From Sphacelaria rigidula (taxonomy: Eukaryota; Phaeophyceae; Sphacelariales), in the NCBI GenBank assembly GCA_964200075.2, contig CAXNAA020000570.1, positions 1 through 20,091 on the forward strand: 20,091 nucleotides of DNA, given 5' to 3'. Shown here one piece after another: positions 1 to 9,079 of this stretch. The stretch's first letter is position 1, and each line of letters starts with the position of its first letter. Below the pieces are notes generated by a model, which searched no databases, was not told where the DNA came from, and worked only from the letters and a program-made list of their open reading frames with translations. The position numbers and the translations under genes are program-made.

Positions 1-509
1 GGAAAAAAAATGTTTGGTCCATGGACTCCCCCATCTTGGTGCAAGAAACATAGCCGGGACATGAGCTAAATTCCCCCCCCCCCCCCCGCGCGCTTGTTTG
101 GTCTCTATTTTCCTTCGATATCCAAACCACGGCAAAATAAAACCAGAAAAACACTCGACGGGAGTACGGTCACGCTGTCTAAGTCCTACTTGAGGTTAAA
201 AAACAAAAGCAAGGAAAAATGATGACACTCCGAAAACGGAAAACACATTCATGTTAATTCTAAGTTCCCGAGTCACCGCCTCTGATACACCCGCCTTACA
301 AGGAGTAGGGAAATCGAAAGGAGGCGGTAACTCCGGCTCCGGATGTTCGATCCATCAACAGAAGTCCACAAGAAAACGACAAGATGGAAATGAGTGAAGT
401 CTTCTCCGAGCTCCAGCCAATACATAAATCATTTGCCTCATCCTCCTGCTCGTTCTTGCATGTAGATTCCCTGCGCTCCGACCAGCTCCCTTCGCCGCGC
501 TCAGGATAG

Positions 510-573
<64 letters not shown>
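510..573. repeat. 64-nt poly(C) homopolymer next to an N gap
   Basis: An uninterrupted run of 64 C, three bases before six N (577-582). It is the longest of about ten G or C homopolymers in the window. It may be a real simple repeat that stopped the assembly, or an artefact of low-quality read ends. The sequence alone cannot separate these. Confidence 0.9.
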
Positions 574-633
574 TGANNNNNNTTTCTGTTTTTTTTCTCT
601 CTCTTTTTCCAACCTTCCCTATCATCTCTATTT

Positions 634-653
634 CCCCCCCCCCCCCCCCCCCC
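634..653. repeat. 20-nt poly(C) homopolymer
   Basis: A run of 20 C after a pyrimidine-rich stretch (583-633). With the 510-573 run it makes this the most C-skewed part of the window. Confidence 0.9.
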
Positions 654-1084
654 TACTCCCTCACGATTGCCAGGTTCCAAACATCAAACTCACCCGTCCA
701 CCACGTCTAGGTCCACCTCGATCCGCCCTGAGCTATCACCAAACACGCGCAGAATATTTGACGGCGTTTCGCCGCACGTGAATGTGCCAGCATCAGTACC
801 AACCACCACAACCAACGCAAATCAAAACGCCCTGCCCATTTACCAGCCATGTGTGTGTGTGTTGCCGTCCCATCTATTCTGGACGCCGGTCTACACCTTC
901 CGGTATATGTGGGCGCACCAGCCGGGATCACACAGGAGGAAGGTCAACACAGGAGCTTTTTCTCTTCTATTTGTTTTTAGTACTCCACCTTCCTTCTGCG
1001 GTGTTTGCCTTTATTTTTTATCGCGAGAGGGGTTCAGCAGCCCCTTTGTCGACCGTTGAGTCGTATTTTTTGTACCCACGACGT

Positions 1085-1190
1085 TGGGCATGGTGTGAGA
1101 AAAAATACCCATACCGCTCCGAGAATTGATCCCAAGACCCAACCGTCGGAAGGTTTCGACGTTAACAATTGAGCCACCGGGGCGACCGGC
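1085..1190 (-). mobile_element. tRNA-derived SINE-like copy A
   Basis: On the minus strand there is an A-box-like TGGCTCAATTG (1166-1176) and, 32 nt further on, a B-box-like GGGATCAATTC (1123-1133). These are the two internal RNA polymerase III promoter elements of a tRNA. A T-rich GTATTTTTTCT (1098-1108) follows 14 nt later. The order and spacing match the second copy at 17781-17880, and both begin with GCCCCG just before the A box. The B box has drifted from the GGTTCGATTCC seen in the other copy, so this one is probably older. It sits directly downstream of the retrotransposon's chromodomain-like end. The outer limits and 3' tail are uncertain. A tRNA pseudogene is the alternative. Confidence 0.55.
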
Positions 1191-1215
1191 TCTTGCGCGA
1201 AATATTTGGCGGTTT

Positions 1216-2042
1216 TCACCAGCATGTGGATATTCCAGCACCAGTCCCCCGATCGACCACGGCTCTCATCGAGGGTGGCTCACTTGAGGTGGATGGCGTG
1301 TTTTCGACCCAAATCCATAATACGGAGAGTGCTCCTGCTGACCTGGGTTCTCCTCCAGCTCCACCCCCTTGCACAACTGCCAACCTGCAGAGACCATTTT
1401 GAAATACACATAGGAAGGAGCCCACGATGTCAGAGTTGTACACGTCTGGCCCATCTTTCCTTCGTCCCGACATCTTATACCCCGGCGCCACGTAATCCCC
1501 ACCACGTTCGTGCGCCGTCGTGCGCCTCGACAAGTGGATGCGATAGTTTCGGTATTGCGCATTATCGCCTTTGACCTGTACCAGTTCACCCAACCAATAT
1601 TTCAATATCATCTGCCGGCCGTACTGCTCGAGGTCGGCTTCACGTTCCCATCTAGGAACATTCAAACCGCCCCAATACGTGAGGTATTGCACCGCCACCT
1701 CACCACCCACATTCCGAGACAACCTGTTCGTCACCAATTTTTTTAGCAATATTTCGGAGTTTGTCCAACTCCATCGTGACGTCCGCCGCCGTTAGATGTA
1801 GGAAGCGAGAGTTTGGAATATTCATTCATCACGTACTCGCTAAGCCCCCAAGGCAGAAATCTCGGTTTGTCCGACCCCTCATGGGGATTGTAAGACCTCT
1901 TAAACCTCGCCACTGACACCCTGGAATTAATGTTGGTACCTGGCCCGATTCGACGAATCTCCGCAAATAGTAAATTCTTACCCATCTGTTCACCCCCCGG
2001 CGTTACCCACGGTTCCACAAACAAGTATTTGTAAGGCCCTGT
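1216..2042 (-). pseudogene. Integrase C-terminus: GPY/F module and chromodomain-like tail
   Basis: Minus strand, two frames. The first reads TGPYKYLFVEPWV from 2042, the GPY/F signature of Ty3/gypsy integrase C-termini, with GPY at 2031-2039; a TAG (2043-2045) lies immediately upstream in this frame. It runs to about 1743. The second frame carries a chromodomain-like core at about 1594-1695, with QYLTYWGGLNVPRWEREADL followed by a short helical stretch ending LKYW. The Y, W and W sit where chromodomains place the aromatic cage that binds methylated histone tails. In chromoviruses this module steers integration toward marked chromatin. The ~120 residues after it, to the stop at 1216, are not recognisable. 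The GPY/F call is firm; the chromodomain call is good but rests on a short motif. Confidence 0.75.
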
Positions 2043-3156
2043 CTAACACTGAGCCAACTTCGCTGACAAAAGCCAAGGACATCCGGGCTGTACTGATAGC
2101 CACCTGCTCCGCCTGACTTCCCGCGGTGATGGTACATTTATCGTCATACACAAACATCCGCTGGCCCGCTTCCCATTTGGGCCGGCGGTTGGCCATTTCC
2201 TCCATTTCCTGGGTTTTGGCGTCGTGTTTTGTTTTCAATAGAAAATCCTCTTGCCTCACCAATTCATGCGCCTTTACCTGCCGTTCTTTCATCAACTCAA
2301 GATAATCCAACTGATCGGCCTTCAAACCCTGGTGCGCCCGCACCCCACGACCCTCCAGGATGATCCTTGGCATACGCAGGTAGCGTCCAATATGTACTTC
2401 ATTTGGAGACAACCCGGTACCTTTGTCATCCCAGTTACTTCGATCGTCCATCACCAAGTAATGCAGCATTTGGCATGAAGTGTGATTCAACTGCTCCGCC
2501 ATCCCATCCATCTGAGCATGATAGGAGCTTGTGAACCGTTGTACAGCGTCCATCATTTCGTACGTCGATCTTCACACAGCGGAAGTGAACTCCGCCCCCC
2601 GATCCGACAAGAAAGAGTGCCGGTAACCCCATCGTGACACATGATTCCCCACGATGATTGCAGCACACCCGGTTGCCGAGTGCTCTTCAGGGGTGATAGC
2701 GCAAGCTTCCGCGTGCCTACTGGACAGATCCACCATTAGGAAATGTGCCTGTTACATATTTTTTTTTGCGGCAGAGGGCCCAGAAAATCAAAAGCTACCA
2801 TTTTCCTTGGCCGACTAGGTAGTGACAGCGAGACTAGGGGCCACCGCACAGTATACCGATCAAATTTCTTGACCTGACACGAGTAGCAGCGTCGAATCCA
2901 GAATTTCACACTTTCCTTCACGCCTATCCACCAATATTATCGTTGCAGAAGAGAGATAGTCACTTTTCCCCAGATGCACTGCTTCTTTGTGCGTCTGGTT
3001 CATTACCCAGGGCCTCAGCATCAAAGGGACATGGGTTCTCACCGGTTCTTCCCCAAGGTATTGCTCAAAATTACCCGGATTATGATCCTCCGACTCCACC
3101 GGCGCGGCGGTCAGCGTTTTTAGTAGCAGTTTGCTACCGTCCGCAAGCTCAAACAA
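1990..3156 (-). pseudogene. Retroviral-type integrase, frameshifted
   Basis: Integrase joins element cDNA ends to host DNA. Four frames together cover it on the minus strand. At 2974-2991 two His in an H-x4-H pair follow VPLMLRPWVMNQT. At 2877-2888 there is C-x2-C (CYSC), completing the HHCC zinc site. The core follows with a first catalytic Asp in VAFDFLGPLP (2787-2789), a second in FLSDRGAEFTS (2602-2604) and Glu in AQMDGMAEQLN (2494-2496). The last two are 35 residues apart, the D-x35-E spacing typical of the family. Breaks lie at about 2.9 kb, at the nine-T run 2759-2767, and near 2557-2565. The frame ending at 1990 leads toward the GPY/F module. All catalytic and zinc residues are present, so the family call is secure although the gene is broken. 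Confidence 0.9.
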
Positions 3157-3168
3157 TACTCCTTGTTT

Positions 3169-3699
3169 TCATAGAGTTTTCAGTTCTTTCACGTCGATCC
3201 CGCTATCCACTGAACTTTTCTCTTCCTTCGAGAGTGCCGTCTTCTCCTGTGAGAGATACATGGCAGTGGTTCGAGCGGTCAAGTCAGTTAGTTGGATTTT
3301 CGCCCAGTCACTTGCTGATCTGGCATACAATTGCTGCCCAAAATTACACGTTTCTGCCGCCCCTAATGTGGGCGCGGGAGTACCCGAACGGTGTTCTTCG
3401 GCCGACCCCGCCTCCCCATCCGTGATCACAACAATTTACGAGCCCGCCGTCTCGTGGAATAAATATTTGCCCACTTCAGTGACGGGGCAGGATTGTAAGT
3501 ACAACCCCGGTTCCCACAACCCACACACCACATCCGTAACACTCGGGGAGAGAAGCCGTGAGTCATCCTTCATCACTTCAGCTCACTTTCAGTCCCGTGT
3601 AGATCTCCTTGGCTTCATTCTCGTCTCAATACGTTCCCATGTAATATCCGCTATCTCTGACGAGAAGTCAGTGGAGCGCCCGAATGTGCACCCTCCCCC
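3169..3699 (-). pseudogene. RNase H to integrase spacer of the pol gene
   Basis: This links RNase H to the integrase zinc finger. A minus-strand frame at 3169-3429 includes DWAKIQLTDLTARTTAMYLS and then leads, through a frame change, into the integrase N-terminal segment (FELADGSKLLLK). The part at 3430-3699 has no frame I can follow with confidence. No domain is recognisable; gypsy elements have a variable linker here. It is assigned to pol only by position and strand. Confidence 0.5.
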
Positions 3700-4330
3700 C
3701 TAAAAATTATCCCGGGGAGAAAGCCCATCCGAACTGGAATCATGGAAGGGTCCAAAATCCCGCGGCGCCACGCCACTGGCGCTGATGGAGTAAACATCCG
3801 CATCACTCGGGTCAAAGATTCGAAACTCTCCACTCACGTCTTCTTCGCTATGGTCCTTGGGAAGCCGCGATAGCATGTCGGCGTTTGCATTGGACACCCT
3901 TGGCTTGTAAAGTATCTGAGCTGTAGGCACTGAGAAAAGCTTGCCAGCGCTGGACCCTAGGCACTTTCTCAGCAAGAATGAGCAAACGGGGGAAAGGTTG
4001 ATGATCGTTGTAAATTTAGAAAGGAGCCCCATAGAACAGCAGCCGGTGTATTTTTACGGCCCGCACAATCGCACCTGCGTCCAGCTCGGTGGCAGTCCAC
4101 TTTCGCTCGTTAGGTGAAGTGCTTCACCGTCCGAATGGCGTTGCTCGACCATCGCACCCAAACCATCTCTACTCGCGTCCGTAACCAGCATAAAAGGACA
4201 AGCACCCGACATTGCACCAACATAATCCGGAAAATACAGAACATTCGAGCCGGGTAACTCTCCCAGAATTTCGCGCATCGTTTCCTCATGCTCAGGCGTG
4301 AGATGGAACTCGACCCCTTTTTCAACAACC
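3700..4330 (-). pseudogene. Ty3/gypsy RNase H domain, frameshifted
   Basis: RNase H degrades the RNA strand of the RNA/DNA hybrid during reverse transcription. On the minus strand the domain starts after the RT thumb with GVEFHLTPEHEE, then MLVTDASRDGLGAMVEQ, whose Asp is at 4177-4179. Another frame reads NERKWTATELDAGAIV with the catalytic Glu at 4085-4087, and a third gives NDHQPF with Asp at 4004-4006. The usual domain end, YKPRVSNANADMLSRLP, follows (Asp at 3877-3879). Three frames are needed. The remaining residues down to the stop at 3700 are linker. The catalytic D, E and D are all kept, so only the reading frame is damaged. Confidence 0.88.
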
Positions 4331-5401
4331 CGTTGATGGCCTTCGTACAGGCCGCCATTTTGGGGATGCATGTGCGATAATAACTCGAACCCCCCATGAG
4401 CGAACGCAGCTCGGTCACAGTAGTAGGCATCGGCATGAGGCGCACATCGTCTACCTTCTTGGGGTCAGGCGAGATTCCGTCAGGCGAGATACGGTGACCA
4501 AGCAAGGTGACCTCAACCGCCCCTAAATGAGCCTTCTTCGGTGCCAGTTCAGGGTTGAGTTTGGTGAGGCGTTCCAAATAGGCCGACAGATCGTTCACAT
4601 GTTCAGCCCCATTTTTGCTGAACGTGCAAGTATCATCGATGTACAACTGGCAACGCACCAGACCCTCACACACCCGAGCCATGATGGATTGAAACCATCC
4701 CGGGCTCCCACTACATCCCATGGGCATCATCAACCATTCGCACAATCCCGATTGCGTACACACGGCGGTAAGTGGAATGGTATCAGGGTATATGGAGATT
4801 TTAAAATAACCCGACATAATATCGACGCAGGTAAAAACCTTGGCACCCCCGAGCTCGACCAACAGCTCGTCGATGGTAGGAATGGGCAGGGCAGGGGTGA
4901 CAGTGGCGTCATTGAGTTACCGATGATGTATGTCAAGCAAATACCCCCATATTTCTTGTTAACCACCACCAACGAGGAACTCCAACCTAAATAAGATCGG
5001 CGCAGGAGCCCTACCGCTAACAACCGGTCAATTTCGACCTGCACCTTCTGTTGCGTGGCCGGGTTGTGATGGTACGGCCGTTCTTTGGTGGGGGTAGCCG
5101 CAGGCTTCAGCGCGATTTTGAACGGGTCTACCGTGCAGTACCCCAAATCCATTTTATTCGCCGAAAATCTGGGAGAAACCTTGCCCAGCACTTCCGCCAA
5201 CTTACCAATATCTTCGACCTGCCAGTACTTGTCTTGTAAACCGAAAGTAATGCTATGTAAGAGTGGAAGAATACGTCCCCACAGCCGACGAAAAGCGGCA
5301 CGTTTCTCCGCGCATAAATCACCGAACACGGCTCCGGCTGCGCCGGCTCGACTGCAAAAACGGCACTCGATGCCGAGTCCGACAACCTGGAAGTCTTCGC
5401 A
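4317..5401 (-). pseudogene. Ty3/gypsy reverse transcriptase, frameshifted
   Basis: Reverse transcriptase copies the element RNA into DNA. The N-terminal part is one minus-strand frame open from 5401 to about 4918. It holds RPYHHNPATQQKVQVEIDRLL, LLRRSYLGWSSSLVVVNKK (fingers, motif 1) and then loses frame near 4917, where a short deletion removes part of the usual segment before LND. The second frame runs from 4916: NDATVTPALPIPTIDEL, FTCVDIMSGYFKI (catalytic Asp 4821-4823), MMPMGCSGSPGWFQ, and YIDD at 4632-4643 (motif C, with two catalytic Asp). LLGHRISPDGISPD and LRSLMGGSSYYRTCIP follow. The frame breaks again at an A5/G4 run (4314-4322). This is the best preserved part of the element and the best region for phylogeny. 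Confidence 0.95.
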
Positions 5402-5565
5402 TCATTGAGCGAGCAAGGTACCAACGGCAGCCTAGCTTACCCCAAGGTTATCTCAGGCGAGACCACCGCACATTCCACATCTGTAAAATGCGAAGGAATA
5501 ATCGAAAATTCCGCTTCCACGACCATTTCCGAGGGGGACGAACCCGCCTAAAATTCACATAATAA
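5402..5565 (-). pseudogene. Protease to reverse transcriptase linker
   Basis: A short stretch between the end of the protease frame (stop at 5566) and the first open RT frame (from 5401, just after a TGA at 5402-5404). It can be read in part in other minus-strand frames, including one open at 5448-5753 and one starting near 5424. I recognise no domain. It is assigned to pol by position. Confidence 0.45.
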
Positions 5566-6239
5566 TTACTCTCGGGGAACAGACCCCCCCCAGGCGTACG
5601 CAGTGTTTCGGGAACCCACGTCAACTCGTGCGTACATCGTCGACTGTTCAAGCATGTCCACAGCGTTTTGAACCCAGCGATCAAATGGGGTGGGTCCAAC
5701 AGCCACAACGGGCCCCGCGAGCGACATGATAGTTTTGACATCACTAACATCACGATACGAGCGCACCGGACACTGAGCTAAACCATAGTGACCCAGCAGA
5801 AAATCAAACGACATAATACCCTCCGGGGCAATTTGTGCGTAAATCGCGAAACAGGCACACGTGCCTGACGTCCGACCTTTGTGGGAACCGTCCACAAAAC
5901 GGATATTCAAGCGCACCTGCGAGCATGTTCTCGGAGGCACACCGTTGAACCCGCCCCGCGACACAGGATCAATGTCCCGCATCGCGACCCCGGATCCAGC
6001 CCCACACGTGACCATGGACATCCATACATTCCCAGGATAAACGTCGCAGGGCTCCCGCTATCCAGCAAAGTCGAGCAACCCCACACGCGAGTCGCCTTAG
6101 GCCCGCCAAACACCCCAACCCCTGCCGTCTTCCTTGCGCGATCGATTGACACATACCCACCCGAAACCTCCGCTATTTTCTTGAAGGTCCGGGCCTTGCC
6201 GCCCGCGCGGACCTTGACAGGGAATAGGATCGGGGGCAC
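5566..6239 (-). pseudogene. Retropepsin-like aspartic protease, frameshifted
   Basis: This protease cuts the Gag-Pol polyprotein. Minus strand, two frames. The first, from 6239, includes TRVWGCSTLLDSGSPATFI, with the active-site DSG at 6054-6062 in the normal L-L-D-S-G setting. The frame changes near 6.02-6.04 kb. The second frame (6021-5566) continues with VRLNIRFVDG and then MSFDFLLGHYGLA, whose LLGHYGL (5779-5799) is the usual second hydrophobic motif before the C-terminal helix. The remaining 70 or so residues to the stop are linker. Spacing between DSG and the LLG motif is about 90 codons, within the family's range. Confidence 0.85.
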
Positions 6240-7212
6240 GAGGGGGTGGATCTACCATTTTGAAACGATTTCCGGATGAGTCAAGAGCGTAAATATGCTC
6301 CTCTGCGCAAATCGGACTACCTTCGTCGACATTACCAGCCACAGATCGTGCAGGGCGAACAGCCTCGGATGTTCCCGTGCCTCGTGAGGGACTGCACGGT
6401 TTCACGTGGTCGGGCACATCAACCACACTGCGTGGCACAGAGCCGGCAGTGGTCCCCGAGGTGACCTCCTCCGAACGTGTGTTGCGCTTGGCTGGCCTGT
6501 CCACCAAGATCCTCTGCAAGGAAAGTCGGTCGAAGCCTGGCCCACTCGAGTCTGGTCTGGAGCGAGATGAAGGAGACCCCCCCGTGGTGGCGCATGAGAC
6601 CGCCCCCCACTCAGGGTAACGGCGCCGAAAACATTGAAGGCCCCGTGCGCCATGGTGCGTTATGCTTCTCTCACCCTGGACGCATTCAACTGCTGGGCTC
6701 TCTCAACCATATGACGGTACCATCACATCAGGACCGTCCTTGTCCCTGCCGTCTGCCGGACGTGAGCAGCGCCAACCGCGACAGCTGGCCTGCACCAATG
6801 ACTCCTGTGCCCGCGCATCCACGCCATTGCGGGAAGAGGGACCGTCCGGGGCACTACGTCAAAACATGTCTCCTTCCCGTCGGTAAATCTCCACCCCGCA
6901 CGGCTGACGCGCGGTAGATTTTGCACGAAGCGCTAGGTCTGCCTCCGCCTCGCTAGTATCTCCCAAGGGTTGATCAGACCCCGCAGCCACCTCCAAAACA
7001 GAAACACCCCCCTCACCTTTACCGACACCCCCAGGCAGAAGGTACGCTGCCTCCTCGCCATAGTCCACACTGTGTCGGTGGGAGATGACAGAAAATTCGC
7101 CACATACGGCAGACTCGGCCTGCTGTGGAACCAATGACACAGGCGACCGACCTTTTCGAGCTCGACGAGTATCATTTTGCACTAACTCCTGTGCTGGCGG
7201 TAAAGCGGCCAT
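6240..7212 (-). pseudogene. Gag to protease linker of the retrotransposon
   Basis: At least three minus-strand frames (7212-6859, 6653-6402, 6519-6097) tile this part. One flows directly into the protease frame: the segment with GNRFKMVDPPPRAPDPIP lies just upstream of the protease start. Composition is rich in G, R, P, S and E with no motif I recognise, as is usual between nucleocapsid and protease. Frame changes fall near 6.9 and 6.5-6.6 kb. A plus-strand frame with a knuckle-like string crosses this area but was rejected. Confidence 0.5.
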
Positions 7213-7229
7213 AACTTTACAGTCGAATC

Positions 7230-8178
7230 CTAATTTCTTCTAAGGATGATTTTCAGTAAAGTAAGAGCGGAGGCGGTGCTGCCACCGCGCTCATTTCTGG
7301 CGACTCTCCTCCCGCGCACCACACCCATCGAGTGATGAATTACACCCAACTTGTTCATGTACTCTTCCGGACACTCGCGGGCCAAAGTATGGTCTAGCCT
7401 ACCGCGATTGAGACAATACGGTCCGAACGCGTGCTGCGCTTCGTTCTTCAGCTCCCGGGCGGGGACAGACTCGTAACACATAGGGCCCTTGCTCTTGCCG
7501 AACTTGTCCGAGTTACCCCACCCCACCATGTACACATATCCCATTTCCCAATTTTTGCGGTCGAAACTACGCACATGCGTGATACCCGTTCCACCGCCGC
7601 TCGCCGTGTCCCCCGCAGAGTCCGACACGAGACGTGGCGCATGCGTCCACATCGTGCGTGGCCGCGAACCATATAATTTGGCTATCGACATTACTAGTGA
7701 CTCAAAAGGCGTTGCACATTTCATCTCGACGCGCATGAACATGGCTACAGATCCCAGCGGATTGGACTCGGATGGCCTTTTCCATGGTCAACTGTTCTTG
7801 CTCCTGATCTGCGGTCATCTCAGCACCCAAAAATTGGCCATTTTATACCAAAATGCGGAGATTTCTCGAGTTTTCCGCAAAATACGTCCCCTCGGACGCC
7901 TGGCACTCAATCAATTCTTGTCAAACGGCATCCGGAGTGAGACTACTTAGTTCCGTACCAATAACCTGCACAAGGTACGCCAAGGTATCCGACCTTGAGG
8001 CACCCTCTGCCAGCAAACGAGTCACAGTTGACATTAAATTCGCAATTCGCATAATGACACTCGGCACGTTTAGAACGTCAGACTCCACGCGCCTCGAAAG
8101 CTCGCCTTGTCCACAACTCGGCCGTCTACTCGCTTTCGGCGCGTCAAGCGCGCGCATGAACACGCGCGTCGACCGCAC
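7230..8178 (-). pseudogene. Gag core with damaged CCHC zinc knuckle
   Basis: Gag forms the virus-like particle and its knuckle binds element RNA. A minus-strand frame at 8178-7921 (helix-rich, with IMRIANLMSTVTRLLAEGA) stops at TGA. Another frame continues with QELIECQASEGTYFAENSRN, and a third runs 7742-7230. The last holds PYCLNRGRLDHTLARECPEE (Cys codons 7413-7415 and 7371-7373). This is a CCHC nucleocapsid knuckle with the second Cys replaced by Arg (CGC, one transition from TGC) and one extra residue between His and the last Cys. Gag is weakly conserved, so the capsid part is inferred from position and from the knuckle that follows. Confidence 0.7.
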
Positions 8179-8234
8179 CTGCGGGCACTGTTACCTACCT
8201 CGACAGCATCGGCAGTACGCCGTGCCGAACGGGT

Positions 8235-9079
8235 TCACCGTCTGGCACCTTCTGCGGAACTAGCCCAGCACAATTCACGCGGGGTGTTCACCGACACACT
8301 GTGAGGACTACCGCCCCACCGCGACCGCCCATCACGGTCTTTCTCAACACCGTCACACTCAGCACCGTCGCTATCATCACGGCGACGGGTATCTCCACCC
8401 TCACATACATCACACCGGACGTCCTCACCGGATACCGAGGTCGCACTCAACGTACGAACTGGCGGAAGTGCCGCCGCTTGACCGTTACTCTCCAAACAGG
8501 CGGAGCTAGATTCCCCGTCTAACTGTGCCAAGAGTTTGGGATCAAACCGTCGCCGTCGGTCGGGGATCGAATTGTCGTAAGAACACAAACCAAAAACCCC
8601 ACCACTGGCTACCGGCAAGCCGTCAAAAGGGGAACCGGGTTCAGCCCGACGTACCTAACTTTCTTCACCCTCCACATCACTCCCCGGCGGCGTAGATCCG
8701 GTCGAACCCGGCCACCCTCCGGCGACGGAGGGGGGCTTTCACCAACAGGTGCAGGTTTACAATCTAACTCATGAGACGAACTTTCTAAACGATCTGACAT
8801 GCGAGCAAACTGTACATTACGCATCGACGAATCCGACTCACAATCACCACGCGCCGCTCTAGCTGCGCGCGCCGCAACCCGACCCGGGGATACCGCTTGG
8901 CGTGGGGCTGCAGCAAGCCGCTGGGACCGCGTGACCGATCCTCTCCCCCCGCCCTTACCACGAGTATCCATCGCACCTGATACGACCAAAGCACTCGAAC
9001 AGACAGCCGCAAACTCGCAGAGAAGCAGCACAGCAAACCAGTCGTCGACGCCACTCCGAGGAACCTGATTTTCGCTCAC
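8235..9079 (-). pseudogene. Gag N-terminal region, frameshifted
   Basis: Two minus-strand frames. The first is open from 9079; its internal ATG at 8969-8971 gives MDTRGKGGGRGSVTRSQR, a basic, Ala/Arg-rich start plausible for Gag, with a Ser/Pro-rich stretch after it. I prefer that start because the preceding 36 residues include a hydrophobic patch that does not look like Gag. The frame shifts near 8.61-8.64 kb into 8618-8235, rich in D, S and R, including RRRRFDPKLLAQLDGESSS. No known fold is recognisable. The assignment rests on strand and position upstream of the knuckle. The upstream boundary is uncertain. Confidence 0.5.

Larger units (their letters stand above)
1..1084. other. Gene-free region with poly(C) tracts and an N gap
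   Basis: I see no supportable gene here. The stretch holds poly(C) runs at 73-87 (15 nt), 510-573 (64 nt) and 634-653 (20 nt), a 6-base N gap at 577-582, and a pyrimidine-rich segment at 583-633 between two of the runs. Open frames across the runs only encode poly-glycine or poly-proline and are low-complexity artefacts. The 3' LTR of the neighbouring minus-strand retrotransposon would be expected near here, but I could not recognise one. Confidence 0.7.
1216..9079 (-). mobile_element. Degraded Ty3/gypsy (chromovirus-type) retrotransposon body
   Basis: Reading the minus strand from high to low coordinates gives gag, CCHC knuckle, aspartic protease, reverse transcriptase, RNase H, integrase, GPY/F module and a chromodomain-like segment. 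This order defines Ty3/gypsy elements, and the C-terminal GPY/F plus chromodomain marks chromoviruses. Key residues are visible in every enzyme. The body is about 7.8 kb, a normal size for such an element without LTRs. About twenty frame changes and stops split it, so no intact polyprotein can be made from this sequence as written. Several breaks fall at short homopolymers, so some may be sequencing indels. I found no flanking LTR pair, primer-binding site or target duplication. Confidence 0.93.

Noticed and set aside
296-625. Minus-strand open frames with long poly-glycine
   Set aside because: They only translate the 64-nt C run and cross an N gap. No codon variation supports coding.
6820-6880. 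Plus-strand string CGKRDRPGHYVKTC, resembling a CCHC zinc knuckle
   Set aside because: It is antisense to the gag-protease linker of the minus-strand element, lacks the first Cys and has three extra residues. The minus strand holds the real, in-order knuckle at 7371-7415.
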